From assembly GCF_043226085.1 (NCBI RefSeq), contig NZ_CP171226.1, positions 186,001-250,000 on the forward strand: DNA of 64,000 nt, written 5' to 3'. The translations under genes and the position numbers were made by a program. The notes under the pieces are model-generated. The model ran no database searches. It was not told the origin of the DNA and was given only the letters and a program-made list of their open reading frames with translations. Positions 35,807 through 44,626 of this stretch are shown here, piece after piece. Position 1 is the stretch's first letter. Every line of letters begins with the position of its first letter. This DNA comes from Amaricoccus sp003258405. Lineage in GTDB: Bacteria; Pseudomonadota; Alphaproteobacteria; Rhodobacterales; Rhodobacteraceae.

Positions 35807-36191
35807 CCCCGGTCCGGGCGGGGCAACACCCGCCCCCCGGAGCCGAAATGTATCGCCTGACACAATTCCGTACAATTTCCTCAAACTAGGGCAACATCTC
35901 TGGGTTTGAGTGGGCTCCGCCGGCGGAGACCTCGAAGACATCACCGGCACGACGAAACGGAAGAGACGCGAGACCGGGCCCGCCCGGCCCGTCTCGTGCT
36001 GGTCATGCTCTGCCGGGCGAGGCGTCTCCCCCGGCCAGCCAGACAGCGTCCATCGAATACCGCACCTGCCCGCTCCCGCGGGACGGGCCAGGAGAGCCGT
36101 GCGCCGGCGGGGACGGCGCGCGCCTGCGGATCAGGCAACCCTGCCGTCGCCGGACGGCGGACAGAGACAAGAAGATTGGAGGACACGCCTA
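35807..36191 (+). other. Long structured leader before the NCS2-like permease
   Basis: 385 bases with no convincing gene. The first 90 bases are AT-rich and should hold the promoter. The next about 280 bases fold into several GC-rich hairpins: CTCCGC-CG-GCGGAG near 35915-35928, and GAGACCGGGCC-N5-GGCCCGTCTC at 35970-35995. The permease ribosome site (TTGGAGGAC) comes at 36177-36185. The length and structure suggest regulation in the leader RNA, but I could not match a known riboswitch. Confidence 0.45.
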
Positions 36192-37586
36192 ATGCAGATC
36201 TATCACCGCAGGGATGGGGAGGAGCAGCCGTTCTGGCCCGTCGGGCCGTTCCATGTGCGCCTGCCCCTCGTCCATTACCGGCTCGAGCTCGCGGAGACGG
36301 TGCAGGGGCTCATCATGTTCGTCGTGTCGCTCGCGATGATCCCGCTGCTGGAAAAATATCTCGGCATGCCCTACGAGGCCGCGCTCGCGGGCTGCGTGAT
36401 CGCGGGCATCGGCTACATGCTGCCCGCGCTGCTCGGCGTGCCGCTGGTGCCGGGCTGGATCACCCCGGCGATTCCGGTCGTGCTGCTCTTCCTCGGCGGC
36501 TTCGAGCCCGGACCGGAGGCGGTTCAGGCGATGATCGCGCTGCAGATCCTCGTCTTCGTGATCTTCGTGATCCTCGGCGTGACGCGGCTCGGCACCAAGC
36601 TCGTGGACATCATTCCCAACTCGCTCAAGTCAGGCATCATCATCGGCGCGGGCATCGCGGCGCTGATGGGCGAGCTCAAGGAAGGCGGCCGGATCGAGGC
36701 GACGCCGATCTCGCTCATCGCGGGCTCGCTGCTCGCGGCGTATCTGATGTTCTCCCTCTCCTTCAAGGCGCAATGCGCCCGCCATCCGATCGCGAAGAAG
36801 ATCGCCGATTTCGGCATGGTTCCGGCCATGGTCGCGGCGATGATCATCGGCGTCATCGTCGGTGAATACCAGGTTCCGGCGGTCGAATGGGGCATCACGC
36901 GGCCCGATTTCGGGCTCCTGCTCGAGTATTCGCCGCTCGGTGTCGGCCTGCCGGGCTACGAGGTGTTCCTGCTCGCGATCCCCACCGCGATCATCGCCTA
37001 TGTGATCGCCTTCGGCGACATCATCGTCGGCTTCTCGCTGATCGAGCGTGTGGACCATATCCGCACCGACGAGGCGATCAACGACGACGTGGACCGCATC
37101 CATCTCGTCACCGCGATCCGCAACGGCCTGCACGCGCTCTTCGCGCCCTGGCCGGGGCTCGCCGGGCCGCTCTGGACCGCAGCGCATGCCACCGTCGCCG
37201 AGCGCTACGGCATGAACCGCAAGGCGATGCAGTCGATCTACTCGGGCGGCGGCACGTTCTGGATCGCGGGCTTCATCGCGCTCTTCATCCTGCCGCTCGT
37301 CACGCTCTTCAAGCCGGTGCTGCCGATCGCGCTGTCGCTGACGCTCGTCATCACCGGCTACATCTGCATCATGGTCGGGATCGAGCAGCTCCGGAACTCG
37401 ACGGAGCGCGGGGTCGCGGGGATCGTCGCGGTGGTGCTCGCGATGCCCGATCCGAAGTCGACGGTCTACGCTGTGGTGATCGGCATCGTGCTCTACCTGC
37501 TGGTCGAACGCCGCGGCAAGACCAAGGCTTCCGAAGCGGAAGCCGCCGGCGCTGAGCCGCCATTGCGGGCGCAACCGGAGACATGA
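36192..37586 (+). CDS. NCS2/SLC23-like (xanthine/uracil-type) permease
   Basis: 464 aa with about 12 hydrophobic helices, no signal peptide and a short cytoplasmic N-terminus. LVPGWITPAIPVVLLFLGG and the loop FGDIIVGFSLIERVDHIRTD are the most characteristic stretches and fit the nucleobase/ascorbate transporter fold. It would be a symporter for a small anion or nucleobase. The ATG at 36192 follows GGAGGAC; the frame is open upstream but has no ribosome site. It is followed by an FAH-family hydrolase, which argues for a carboxylic-acid or purine-derived substrate. Substrate is unknown. Confidence 0.65.
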   Translation: MQIYHRRDGEEQPFWPVGPFHVRLPLVHYRLELAETVQGLIMFVVSLAMIPLLEKYLGMPYEAALAGCVIAGIGYMLPALLGVPLVPGWITPAIPVVLLFLGGFEPGPEAVQAMIALQILVFVIFVILGVTRLGTKLVDIIPNSLKSGIIIGAGIAALMGELKEGGRIEATPISLIAGSLLAAYLMFSLSFKAQCARHPIAKKIADFGMVPAMVAAMIIGVIVGEYQVPAVEWGITRPDFGLLLEYSPLGVGLPGYEVFLLAIPTAIIAYVIAFGDIIVGFSLIERVDHIRTDEAINDDVDRIHLVTAIRNGLHALFAPWPGLAGPLWTAAHATVAERYGMNRKAMQSIYSGGGTFWIAGFIALFILPLVTLFKPVLPIALSLTLVITGYICIMVGIEQLRNSTERGVAGIVAVVLAMPDPKSTVYAVVIGIVLYLLVERRGKTKASEAEAAGAEPPLRAQPET

Positions 37587-37741
37587 CGACCGGCCGGTCC
37601 GCCGCTCCTGCGCGGACCGGCCTCCGGAGCGATGGGGCGGCGGGGCATTGCGGTGCCCCGCCGCCCGCCTTACCGATGGGCCAGACACTTCAGCCGGCCG
37701 GGTCAGGCGCCCGGCCCGCACCTTACGGAAGGATCCGTCCC

Positions 37742-38584
37742 ATGCGCCTTGCCTCCTTTTTCGCCGATGATGGCCCCAGCTATGGCATCGTGGAGGAGGG
37801 CGGCCTGCGCCCCGCCTCGCCCGATCTGCGCGCGCGCCACCCGGATCTCCGCGCGCTGCTCGCCGCCGACGCGACCGGGATGCTGGCAGCGGAGGCCGGG
37901 GAGGCCGTGCCGCTCGACGGCCTGTCTCTGCTGCCCCCGGTGCCGAACCCGGACAAGATCATCTGCATCGGGCTCAACTATGCCGCCCATATCCGGGAAA
38001 TGGGGCGCAAGGCTGCGGATTACCCGTCGATCTTCACGCGCTATCCGAGCTCGATGCGAGGGTCCGGCGCGGTGCTGGTCCGGCCGCGGGCCTCCGCCGA
38101 GTATGATTTCGAGGGCGAGCTCGCGGTGGTGATCGGCCGGGGCGGGCGCACCATCCCGGAGGCGCAGGCGCTCGATCATGTCGCGGGCTATACCTGCTTC
38201 ATGGATGGCTCGATCCGCGACTTCCAGCGCCACACGACGCAGTTCTGGCCCGGCAAGAACTTTGTCGCCACGGGCGCTATGGGGCCCTGGATCGTGACGG
38301 CGGACGAGATCGCCGATCCCGCGGCGCTGAAGCTCGCGACCCGGCTCAACGGAGACGAGGTGCAGGCAAGCCCGGTGAGCGACCTGGCCTTTTCGGTGCC
38401 GCAGATCATCGCCTATCTCTCGACGGTGACCGAACTCCTGCCGGGCGATGTGATCGCGACCGGCACGCCCGCGGGCGTGGGCGCCGGGCGCACGCCGCCG
38501 CTCTTTCTCAAGGCAGGCGACCGGATCGAGGTCGAGATCACCGGCATCGGCACGCTCTCGAACCCGGTCGCCGACGAGGCCTAG
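37742..38584 (+). CDS. Fumarylacetoacetate hydrolase (FAH) family protein
   Basis: 280 aa. The core is a metal-binding FAH domain: IICIGLNYAAHIREMG (residues 73-88), YDFEGELAVVIGRGG with the two metal Glu residues, and DVIATGTPAGVGAGRTPP. These enzymes cleave C-C bonds or hydrolyse/decarboxylate oxo-acids using Mg or Mn. GGAAGGA precedes the ATG at 37742. It lies 155 bases after the permease gene, probably in the same operon. Likely reactions range from 2-oxo-acid decarboxylation to acylpyruvate hydrolysis; ureidoglycolate lyase is another option given the NCS2-like neighbour. Confidence 0.82.
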   Translation: MRLASFFADDGPSYGIVEEGGLRPASPDLRARHPDLRALLAADATGMLAAEAGEAVPLDGLSLLPPVPNPDKIICIGLNYAAHIREMGRKAADYPSIFTRYPSSMRGSGAVLVRPRASAEYDFEGELAVVIGRGGRTIPEAQALDHVAGYTCFMDGSIRDFQRHTTQFWPGKNFVATGAMGPWIVTADEIADPAALKLATRLNGDEVQASPVSDLAFSVPQIIAYLSTVTELLPGDVIATGTPAGVGAGRTPPLFLKAGDRIEVEITGIGTLSNPVADEA

Positions 38585-38594
38585 GCGCGGAGAG

Positions 38595-38613
38595 GCCGCC
38601 TCAGTCCGGCGGC
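38595..38613. terminator. Hairpin between convergent FAH and AraC genes
   Basis: GCCGCC-TCAGTCC-GGCGGC, a 6-bp stem that covers the AraC stop codon and begins 11 bases after the FAH stop. The genes converge here, so a shared terminator is plausible. Confidence 0.35.
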
Positions 38614-39626
38614 TCCTCGCTCCATGGGGCGGTGTCCGCCGGCGGCACCGCGCGGCGGAAGGCGGCGGGGCTCTCGCCGGTCCATTTGCGGAAGGCGCGA
38701 TGGAAGGCGCTCGGCTCGGTGAAGCCGACATCGGCCGCGATGGCGGCCACGCTGCGCGGGCTGTCGCGCAGCAGGCGCACCGCGGTGGCGCGGCGGATCT
38801 CGTCCTTGAGCGAGCGGAAGCTCTGACCCTCGGCCCGGAGCCTGCGGCGGAGCGTTGCGGGCGGCATCCGCATGCCACGGGCGAGCGTCTCGAAATCCGG
38901 CCAGTCGGCGGGGTCGGTGCGGCGCAGCTCGGCCCGGATCCCCGAGACGAGCCCGGCCTCGTGGCGGTAGTGGACGAGGATATTGGCCGGCGCCCCGCGC
39001 AGGAACACCCGCAGCGCGCGTTCGGAGCGGATCGTCGGCAGCGCGAGATGGGCCGCATCGAAGGAGAGGCGGCTCACCGGCTGGTGGAAATGCACCGGCG
39101 CACCGAAGAAGGAGCCGTAATCGGCCCGGTGCTCGGGCGGCGCACAGGCGAGATCGACCCGGTGCAGTGGAATGCGGCGCCCGACGAGCCAGCAGGCGAT
39201 GCCGTGCAGGATCAGCCAGAAGGTGCGGTAGGCGAAGGCCGTGCGCGGCGGCCCGTCGTTGACGAGCTCGATCACCGCCTCGCGCTCCTGCACGAGGAGC
39301 ACGCCATGCGGATCGTCGAGCACCACGCGCAGGAAGCGGAGCGCGCGGCGGAGCGCGCGTTCGAGCGTGCCGGCATGCAGCACGCAATGCCCGAGCAGGG
39401 TGAAGCTGCCCGGCCGCATCGGCCGCGCGCCCAGGCCGAAGAACTCGTCATCGGCGGCGACCGCCATCGCAAGCCAGAGCGTGCCGTACTGTTCGGCCGA
39501 CACGGGCTCGGTGACCGTTTCGGGCAGACCCGCCTCGCGCAGAAGCGGCTTTACCGCGATTCCCTGCCGCCGGAGGCAATCCAGCGCATCCTCCACGAAG
39601 CCCGGAGAGATCATTCGCCGCTCCAT
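38601..39626 (-). CDS. AraC-family regulator of the acyl-CoA operon
   Basis: 341 aa. The N-terminal 200 residues are the AraC-type ligand domain seen in OruR/ArgR-like regulators (PVSAEQYGTLWLAMAVAADDEFFGLG). The C-terminal double helix-turn-helix includes SVAAIAADVGFTEPSAFHRA and FRKWTGESPAAFRR. It is divergent from an acyl-CoA synthetase gene with 146 bases between, where an inverted repeat is present. By position it should activate that operon in response to the substrate acid. The inducer is not visible in the sequence. Confidence 0.88.
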   Translation of the reverse strand: MERRMISPGFVEDALDCLRRQGIAVKPLLREAGLPETVTEPVSAEQYGTLWLAMAVAADDEFFGLGARPMRPGSFTLLGHCVLHAGTLERALRRALRFLRVVLDDPHGVLLVQEREAVIELVNDGPPRTAFAYRTFWLILHGIACWLVGRRIPLHRVDLACAPPEHRADYGSFFGAPVHFHQPVSRLSFDAAHLALPTIRSERALRVFLRGAPANILVHYRHEAGLVSGIRAELRRTDPADWPDFETLARGMRMPPATLRRRLRAEGQSFRSLKDEIRRATAVRLLRDSPRSVAAIAADVGFTEPSAFHRAFRKWTGESPAAFRRAVPPADTAPWSEEPPD

Positions 39627-39658
39627 CGGCGCGGGCCTCCTCGAAACATGGCAAAACC

Positions 39659-39679
39659 GATCAAAAAATTAGATTGATC
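39659..39679 (+). promoter_or_regulatory. Inverted repeat GATCAA-N9-TTGATC in the AraC/acyl-CoA synthetase gap
   Basis: A perfect 6-bp inverted repeat with a 9-bp AT-rich core in the 146-bp divergent region. Position suits a regulator site for the AraC-type protein or a global factor. It is the reverse of the FNR consensus order (TTGAT-N4-ATCAA), so it is not called an FNR site. Confidence 0.45.
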
Positions 39680-39772
39680 CCGTCCTCGTCTGCAACAGCG
39701 GAAAGGACTACATCTGTGGGCAATGAGCCCTCACCCGGAGCGGCAAGGGGGCCCTGTTCAGGGAGGAAATCG

Positions 39773-41449
39773 ATGACGGACACCCTTACGGTCGACCGGA
39801 CCGAGACCTATGCGGCCGCCGTGGCGGCCTTCCGGCGCGAAGCGGTCGAGGCTCTGCTCGCGGGCAATCTGGAAACCGGCGTGAATGCCTGCGTCGAATG
39901 CTGCGACCGCCACGTGGCGGCGGGCGGCACCGCGCTCGACTGGATCGGCAGCGACGGCCGGCAGGAAAGCTACAGCTTTGCGCAGATGCAGGCGCTTTCG
40001 GCGCAGGTCGCGAACCTGCTGGCGGACCAGGGCGTCGGGCCCGGCGATGTGGTGGCCGGGATGCTCCCGCGCCGGCCGGAGCTGCTGGCGCTCATCCTCG
40101 GGACCTGGCGGGCCGGGGCGGTCTACCAGCCGCTCTTCACCGCCTTCGGGCCGAAGGCGATCGAGCACCGGCTCGCGACCAGCGGCGCGAAGCTCCTGGT
40201 GACCGACACCGCCAACCGCGACAAGCTCGACGAGATCCCCGCGCGGCCGAAGACCGCAGTGGTGCGCGCCGCCTATGATGCGCCGCTGACACCCGGCGAT
40301 CTCGATTTCGCCTCCGAGCTGGCCAGCCAGCCGGACACCTTCGAGCCGGTGATGCGCAAGGGCAGCGATCTCTTCCTGATGATGTCGACCTCGGGCACGA
40401 CGGGGCTTCCGAAGGGGGTGCCGGTGCCGCTCAACGCGCTGCTTTCCTTCGGCGTCTACATGCGCGATGCGATCGACCTGCGCCCCGGCGACCGGTTCTG
40501 GAACATCGCGGACCCGGGCTGGGCCTATGGGCTCTATTACGCGGTGACCGGGCCGCTCATGCTCGGCCATGCCACGACCTTCCATGACGGGCCGTTCACG
40601 GTCGAAAGCACCTACGACATCATCGAGAAGCTCGGGATCTCCAATCTGGCCGGGGCACCGACGGCGTTCCGCCTGCTGATTGCGGCGGGACCGGAGGCGG
40701 CGGAGCGGGTGAAGGGGCGGCTGCGCGTGGTCAGCAGCGCGGGCGAGCCGCTCAATCCGGAAGTGATCCGCTGGTTTGCCGAGCATCTCGGCGCGCCGAT
40801 CCATGACCATTACGGCCAGACGGAACTCGGAATGGTGGTGAACAACCATCACCGTCTCACCCATGCCGTCCATCCCGGCTCGGCGGGCTTCGCCATGCCC
40901 GGCTACCGCGTCGCGGTGCTCGATGACGAGGGCCACGAGCTCGGGCCGAACGAGCCCGGCGTGCTCGCCATCGATCTCGCCCGGTCGCCGCTCCTCTGGT
41001 TTACCGGCTACTGGCAGAAGGACACGCCGGCGCTTGCGGGCGGCTACTACCGCACCGGCGACACCGTGGAGCTCGAGGAAGACGGCAGCGTGAGCTTCGT
41101 CGGGCGCAGCGATGATGTCATCACTTCCTCGGGCTACCGCATCGGGCCGTTCGATGTCGAAAGCGCGCTGATCGAGCATCCCGCGGTGATGGAGACGGCC
41201 GTGATCGGCGTGCCCGATCCCGAGCGCACCGAAATCGTGAAGGCCTATGTCGTGCTCTCGAAGGGGTATGAGCCTTCCGACGAACTGGAGGAGGAGCTGA
41301 AGCTCCATGTCCGCCACCGGCTCTCGGCGCATGCCTATCCGCGCGCGATAGAGTTCATGGACGAGCTGCCGAAGACGCCGAGCGGCAAGCTGCAGCGCTT
41401 CATGCTCCGGCGGATGGAAGCGGCGCGGGCCGACGGCGCGGAGGACTGA
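39773..41449 (+). CDS. AMP-dependent acyl-CoA synthetase
   Basis: 558 aa adenylate-forming ligase. P-loop MMSTSGTTGLPKGVP (residues 202-216), the acyl-adenylate motif YYRTGD and the hinge VGRSDDVITSSGYRIGPFDVE, and the catalytic Lys in PKTPSGKLQR near the C-terminus. It activates a carboxylic acid to its CoA thioester with ATP. The type is closest to medium-chain/acetyl-like synthetases with GLYYAVTGPLMLGH. GGGAGGAAA precedes the ATG at 39773. It is first in an operon with an SDR, thiolase, acyl-CoA dehydrogenase and a racemase, so the acid is probably branched or short chain. The exact acid is unknown. Confidence 0.88.
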   Translation: MTDTLTVDRTETYAAAVAAFRREAVEALLAGNLETGVNACVECCDRHVAAGGTALDWIGSDGRQESYSFAQMQALSAQVANLLADQGVGPGDVVAGMLPRRPELLALILGTWRAGAVYQPLFTAFGPKAIEHRLATSGAKLLVTDTANRDKLDEIPARPKTAVVRAAYDAPLTPGDLDFASELASQPDTFEPVMRKGSDLFLMMSTSGTTGLPKGVPVPLNALLSFGVYMRDAIDLRPGDRFWNIADPGWAYGLYYAVTGPLMLGHATTFHDGPFTVESTYDIIEKLGISNLAGAPTAFRLLIAAGPEAAERVKGRLRVVSSAGEPLNPEVIRWFAEHLGAPIHDHYGQTELGMVVNNHHRLTHAVHPGSAGFAMPGYRVAVLDDEGHELGPNEPGVLAIDLARSPLLWFTGYWQKDTPALAGGYYRTGDTVELEEDGSVSFVGRSDDVITSSGYRIGPFDVESALIEHPAVMETAVIGVPDPERTEIVKAYVVLSKGYEPSDELEEELKLHVRHRLSAHAYPRAIEFMDELPKTPSGKLQRFMLRRMEAARADGAED

Positions 41450-41453
41450 GGCC

Positions 41454-42221
41454 ATGCAGATCAGCGACAGGGTGTTTCTCGTCACCGGCGCCGGATCGGG
41501 GTTGGGGGCGGCGGTGGCGCGCATGCTGGCGGCCAACGGCGGCCGGGTGGCGCTACTCGACGTGAACCGCGCGGCGGGCGACGCGATGGCCGAAGAGCTC
41601 GGTGCGGCCGCGCTCTTCTGCCCAACGGATGTCACCAGCGCCGCGGATGGCGAGGCGGCGGTTGCGGCGGCGCGCGCGGCCTTCGGGCGGGTCGATGGCC
41701 TCGTGAACTGTGCGGGCATCGCGCCGGGCGAGAAGATCGTCGGGCGCGAGGGGCCGCACAAGCTCGAGAGCTTTGCCCGCGCGGTCTCGATCAACCTCAT
41801 CGGCACCTTCAACATGCTGCGCCTCGCGGCGGACGCCATTGCCAAGCAGGCGCCAGACGAGAGCGGCGAGCGGGGCGTGATCGTCAACACCGCCTCGATC
41901 GCGGCCTTCGACGGGCAGATCGGCCAGGCGGCCTATGCGGCCTCGAAGGGCGGCGTTGCCGCGCTCACCCTGCCTGCGGCACGCGAGCTTGCCCGCCTCG
42001 GCATCCGGGTCGTCACCATCGCGCCCGGGATCTTCGGCACACCGATGATGTCGGGCCTGCCGCAGGAGGTGCAGGATTCGCTCGGGGCGAGTGTGCCCTT
42101 CCCGCCGCGGCTCGGCCGGCCGGAGGAATATGCCGGGCTCGTGCAGCACATTCTCGGCAACCAGATGCTGAACGGCGAGGTCATCCGCATCGACGGCGCG
42201 CTCAGGATGGCGCCGAAATAG
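41454..42221 (+). CDS. SDR dehydrogenase, 3-hydroxy(-2-methyl)acyl-CoA dehydrogenase (HSD10-like)
   Basis: 255 aa short-chain dehydrogenase. Cofactor motif TGAGSGLGAAVARML at the N-terminus with an acidic strand end (LLDVNRA) favouring NAD. The catalytic set is intact: Ser in VNTAS, Tyr and Lys in YAASK. The end GQAAYAASKGG and PGIFGTPMMSGLP resemble human HSD17B10, which oxidises 2-methyl-3-hydroxybutyryl-CoA. It lies 4 bases after the synthetase. A thiolase follows, which fits a 3-oxoacyl-CoA product. Substrate is inferred from the neighbours. Confidence 0.87.
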   Translation: MQISDRVFLVTGAGSGLGAAVARMLAANGGRVALLDVNRAAGDAMAEELGAAALFCPTDVTSAADGEAAVAAARAAFGRVDGLVNCAGIAPGEKIVGREGPHKLESFARAVSINLIGTFNMLRLAADAIAKQAPDESGERGVIVNTASIAAFDGQIGQAAYAASKGGVAALTLPAARELARLGIRVVTIAPGIFGTPMMSGLPQEVQDSLGASVPFPPRLGRPEEYAGLVQHILGNQMLNGEVIRIDGALRMAPK

Positions 42222-42307
42222 CGCTTGTGGCCCGCCCAGATGCGAAGCCGGGTGGCGGCGCCTCGGACGTGTGCCCGCCGGCTCCTTGAAATTCAGGAGG
42301 AAGAACC

Positions 42308-43498
42308 ATGACAGCAGAAGATCCCGTCGTCATCGTCGGGGCTGCACGCACGCCCATGGGCGGCTTTCAGGGCGATCTGGCCGGGGCCCGCGCGAGCGAG
42401 CTTGGCGCCGCCGCGATCGGCGCGGCGCTGGAGCGCGCGGGCGTTGCGGCCGAGACCGTCGAGGAGATCGTCTTCGGCTGCGTCCTGCCCGCGGGCCAGG
42501 GCCAGGCGCCCGCCCGGCAGGCAGCGCTCAAGGCGGGGCTCCCCCTTGGCGCCGGGGCCACGACCGTCAACAAGATGTGCGGCTCGGGCATGAAGGCCGC
42601 GATGCTCGCCCACGACATGATCCGCGCGGGCTCGGGGGACGTGATGGTCGCCGGCGGCATGGAGAGCATGACCAACGCGCCCTATCTCCTTGAAAAGGCG
42701 CGTGGCGGCTACCGGATGGGGCATGGGCAGATCCTCGATCACATGTTCCTCGACGGGCTGGAGGACGCCTATGACAAGGGCCGCCTGATGGGGACTTTCG
42801 CCGAGGATTGCGCCGAGGCCTACCAGTTCACCCGCGAGGCGCAGGACGCCTATGCGATCACCTCGCTCCGGCGCGCCCAGAAGGCGATCGAGGACGGGAG
42901 CTTCGCGGCCGAGGTCGCGCCCGTCACCGTGCGCGCCCGCCGCGCCGAGACCGTGGTCTCGATCGACGAGCAGCCGGGCAAGGCGCGGATCGACAAGATC
43001 CCGAGCCTGAAACCCGCCTTCCGCGAGGGCGGCACGGTGACGGCGGCCAATTCGAGCTCGATCTCGGACGGGGCGGCGGCCATGGTGCTGATGCGCCGCT
43101 CGGAGGCCGAGAAGCGCGGGCTCACGCCCAGGGCGGTGATCGTCGGCCACGCGACCCATGCCGACAAGCCGAACCTCTTCCCGACCGCTCCGATCGGCTC
43201 GGTGCGCAAGCTCGCGGCGAAGACCGGATGGAATCTCGCCGATGTCGATCTCTTCGAGGTGAACGAGGCCTTCGCGGTGGTCGCCATGGCGGCGATGCGC
43301 GATCTCGACCTGCCGCACGACAAGGTGAACGTCCACGGCGGCGCCTGTGCTCTCGGCCATCCGATCGGCGCCTCGGGCGCGCGGGTGATGGTGACGCTGC
43401 TTGCCGCGCTGGAGAAATACGATCTCAGGCGCGGGATCGCCTCGCTCTGCATCGGCGGCGGCGAAGCGACCGCCGTTGCGCTCGAACGGGTGTCGTGA
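42308..43498 (+). CDS. Acetyl-CoA acetyltransferase (thiolase)
   Basis: 396 aa, standard length. The nucleophile Cys lies in NKMCGSGMKAAM at about residue 93. The second active region is GGACALGHPIGASG with the catalytic His, and the general acid Cys is in CIGGGEATAVAL. It splits 3-oxoacyl-CoA with CoA to acetyl-CoA (or propionyl-CoA for a 2-methyl substrate) and an acyl-CoA. CAGGAGGAA precedes the ATG. The stop shares a base with the next gene (TGATG). Confidence 0.93.
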   Translation: MTAEDPVVIVGAARTPMGGFQGDLAGARASELGAAAIGAALERAGVAAETVEEIVFGCVLPAGQGQAPARQAALKAGLPLGAGATTVNKMCGSGMKAAMLAHDMIRAGSGDVMVAGGMESMTNAPYLLEKARGGYRMGHGQILDHMFLDGLEDAYDKGRLMGTFAEDCAEAYQFTREAQDAYAITSLRRAQKAIEDGSFAAEVAPVTVRARRAETVVSIDEQPGKARIDKIPSLKPAFREGGTVTAANSSSISDGAAAMVLMRRSEAEKRGLTPRAVIVGHATHADKPNLFPTAPIGSVRKLAAKTGWNLADVDLFEVNEAFAVVAMAAMRDLDLPHDKVNVHGGACALGHPIGASGARVMVTLLAALEKYDLRRGIASLCIGGGEATAVALERVS

Positions 43499-44625
43499 TG
43501 CTGCTCACGGAGACCCAGACCCAGATCCGCGATGCGGCGCGCGATTTCGCACAGGAGCGCCTTGCGCCGGGGGCGGCGGCGCGCGACGCACAGCACGCCT
43601 TCCCGCGCGAGGAGTTGCGCGAGATGGGGGCCCTCGGCTTTCTCGGCATGCTCGTGCCGGAGGAGCACGGCGGCTCGGAGACCGGCATGATCGCTTATGC
43701 GCTGGCGCTCGAGGAGATCGCCGCCGGCGATGGCGCCTGCTCGACCATCGTCTCGGTCCACAGCTCGGTCGGCTGCGTGCCGATCCTGCGCTTCGGCACC
43801 GAGGATCAGAAGGCACGCTTCCTGCCGAAGATGGCCGCGGGCGAATGGATCGGGGGGTTTGCCCTCACCGAGCCGCAGGCAGGCTCGGACGCCTCGGCGC
43901 TGAAGACCCGCGCCCGGCGCGATGGCGATGCCTATGTGATCGACGGCGCCAAGCAGTTCATCACCTCGGGTCAGAACGGCAAGGTGATCATCGTCTTCGC
44001 GGCAACCGATCCGGCGGCGGGCAAGAAGGGCATCTCGGCCTTCATCGTGCCGACGGACACGCCCGGCTACGAGGTGGTGCGCGTCGAGGACAAGCTCGGC
44101 CAGCATTCCTCCGACACCTGCGCGCTCGCCTTCACGGACATGCGCGTGCCGGTCGAGAACCGGCTCGGGGCGGAGGGCGAGGGCTACCGGATCGCGCTCG
44201 CCAATCTCGAGGGCGGCCGGATCGGCATCGCGGCCCAGTCGGTCGGCATGGCACGGGCGGCCTTCGAGGCGGCGCGGGACTATGCCCGCGAGCGGGTGAC
44301 TTTCGGGCGGCCGATCATCGAGCATCAGGCCATTGCCTTCCGGCTTGCCGACATGGCGACGCGGATCGAGGCGGCGCGCCAGATGGTGCTCCATGCCGCG
44401 GCGCTGCGCGAGGCGGGCCAGCCCTGTCTGCAGGAGGCTTCGATGGCCAAGCTCTTCGCGTCGGAAACCGCCGAGGCCGTCTGTTCGGCGGCGATCCAGA
44501 TCCACGGCGGCTACGGCTATCTCGCCGACTATCCGGTCGAGCGGATCTACCGCGACGTGCGGGTCTGCCAGATCTACGAGGGCACGAGCGACGTCCAGAG
44601 GATCGTCATCGCGCGGGGGCTCTGA
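43498..44625 (+). CDS. Acyl-CoA dehydrogenase (short/branched-chain type)
   Basis: 375 aa flavoenzyme. Features are the FALTEPQAGSDAS flavin segment, GAKQFITSGQNGKVII, and the C-terminal QIHGGYGYLADYPVERIYRD followed by IYEGTSDVQRIVIARGL. The Glu in YEGTSD is the usual catalytic base of short-chain enzymes. It introduces a 2,3-double bond, passing electrons to ETF. The ATG at 43498 overlaps the thiolase stop. Position beside an HSD10-like SDR and a racemase suggests a 2-methylbutyryl- or related branched acyl-CoA. No enoyl-CoA hydratase is in the operon. Confidence 0.92.
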   Translation: MLLTETQTQIRDAARDFAQERLAPGAAARDAQHAFPREELREMGALGFLGMLVPEEHGGSETGMIAYALALEEIAAGDGACSTIVSVHSSVGCVPILRFGTEDQKARFLPKMAAGEWIGGFALTEPQAGSDASALKTRARRDGDAYVIDGAKQFITSGQNGKVIIVFAATDPAAGKKGISAFIVPTDTPGYEVVRVEDKLGQHSSDTCALAFTDMRVPVENRLGAEGEGYRIALANLEGGRIGIAAQSVGMARAAFEAARDYARERVTFGRPIIEHQAIAFRLADMATRIEAARQMVLHAAALREAGQPCLQEASMAKLFASETAEAVCSAAIQIHGGYGYLADYPVERIYRDVRVCQIYEGTSDVQRIVIARGL

Positions 44626-44626
44626 G

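Noticed and set aside
35807..36191. Guanidine-I or xanthine (NMT1) riboswitch
   Set aside because: The leader has strong hairpins and a CTAGGG near 35886-35891, but I could not fit either consensus by eye, so no class was named.
39659..39679. FNR box in the AraC gap
   Set aside because: FNR requires TTGAT-N4-ATCAA; here the halves are in reverse order with 9-bp spacing.
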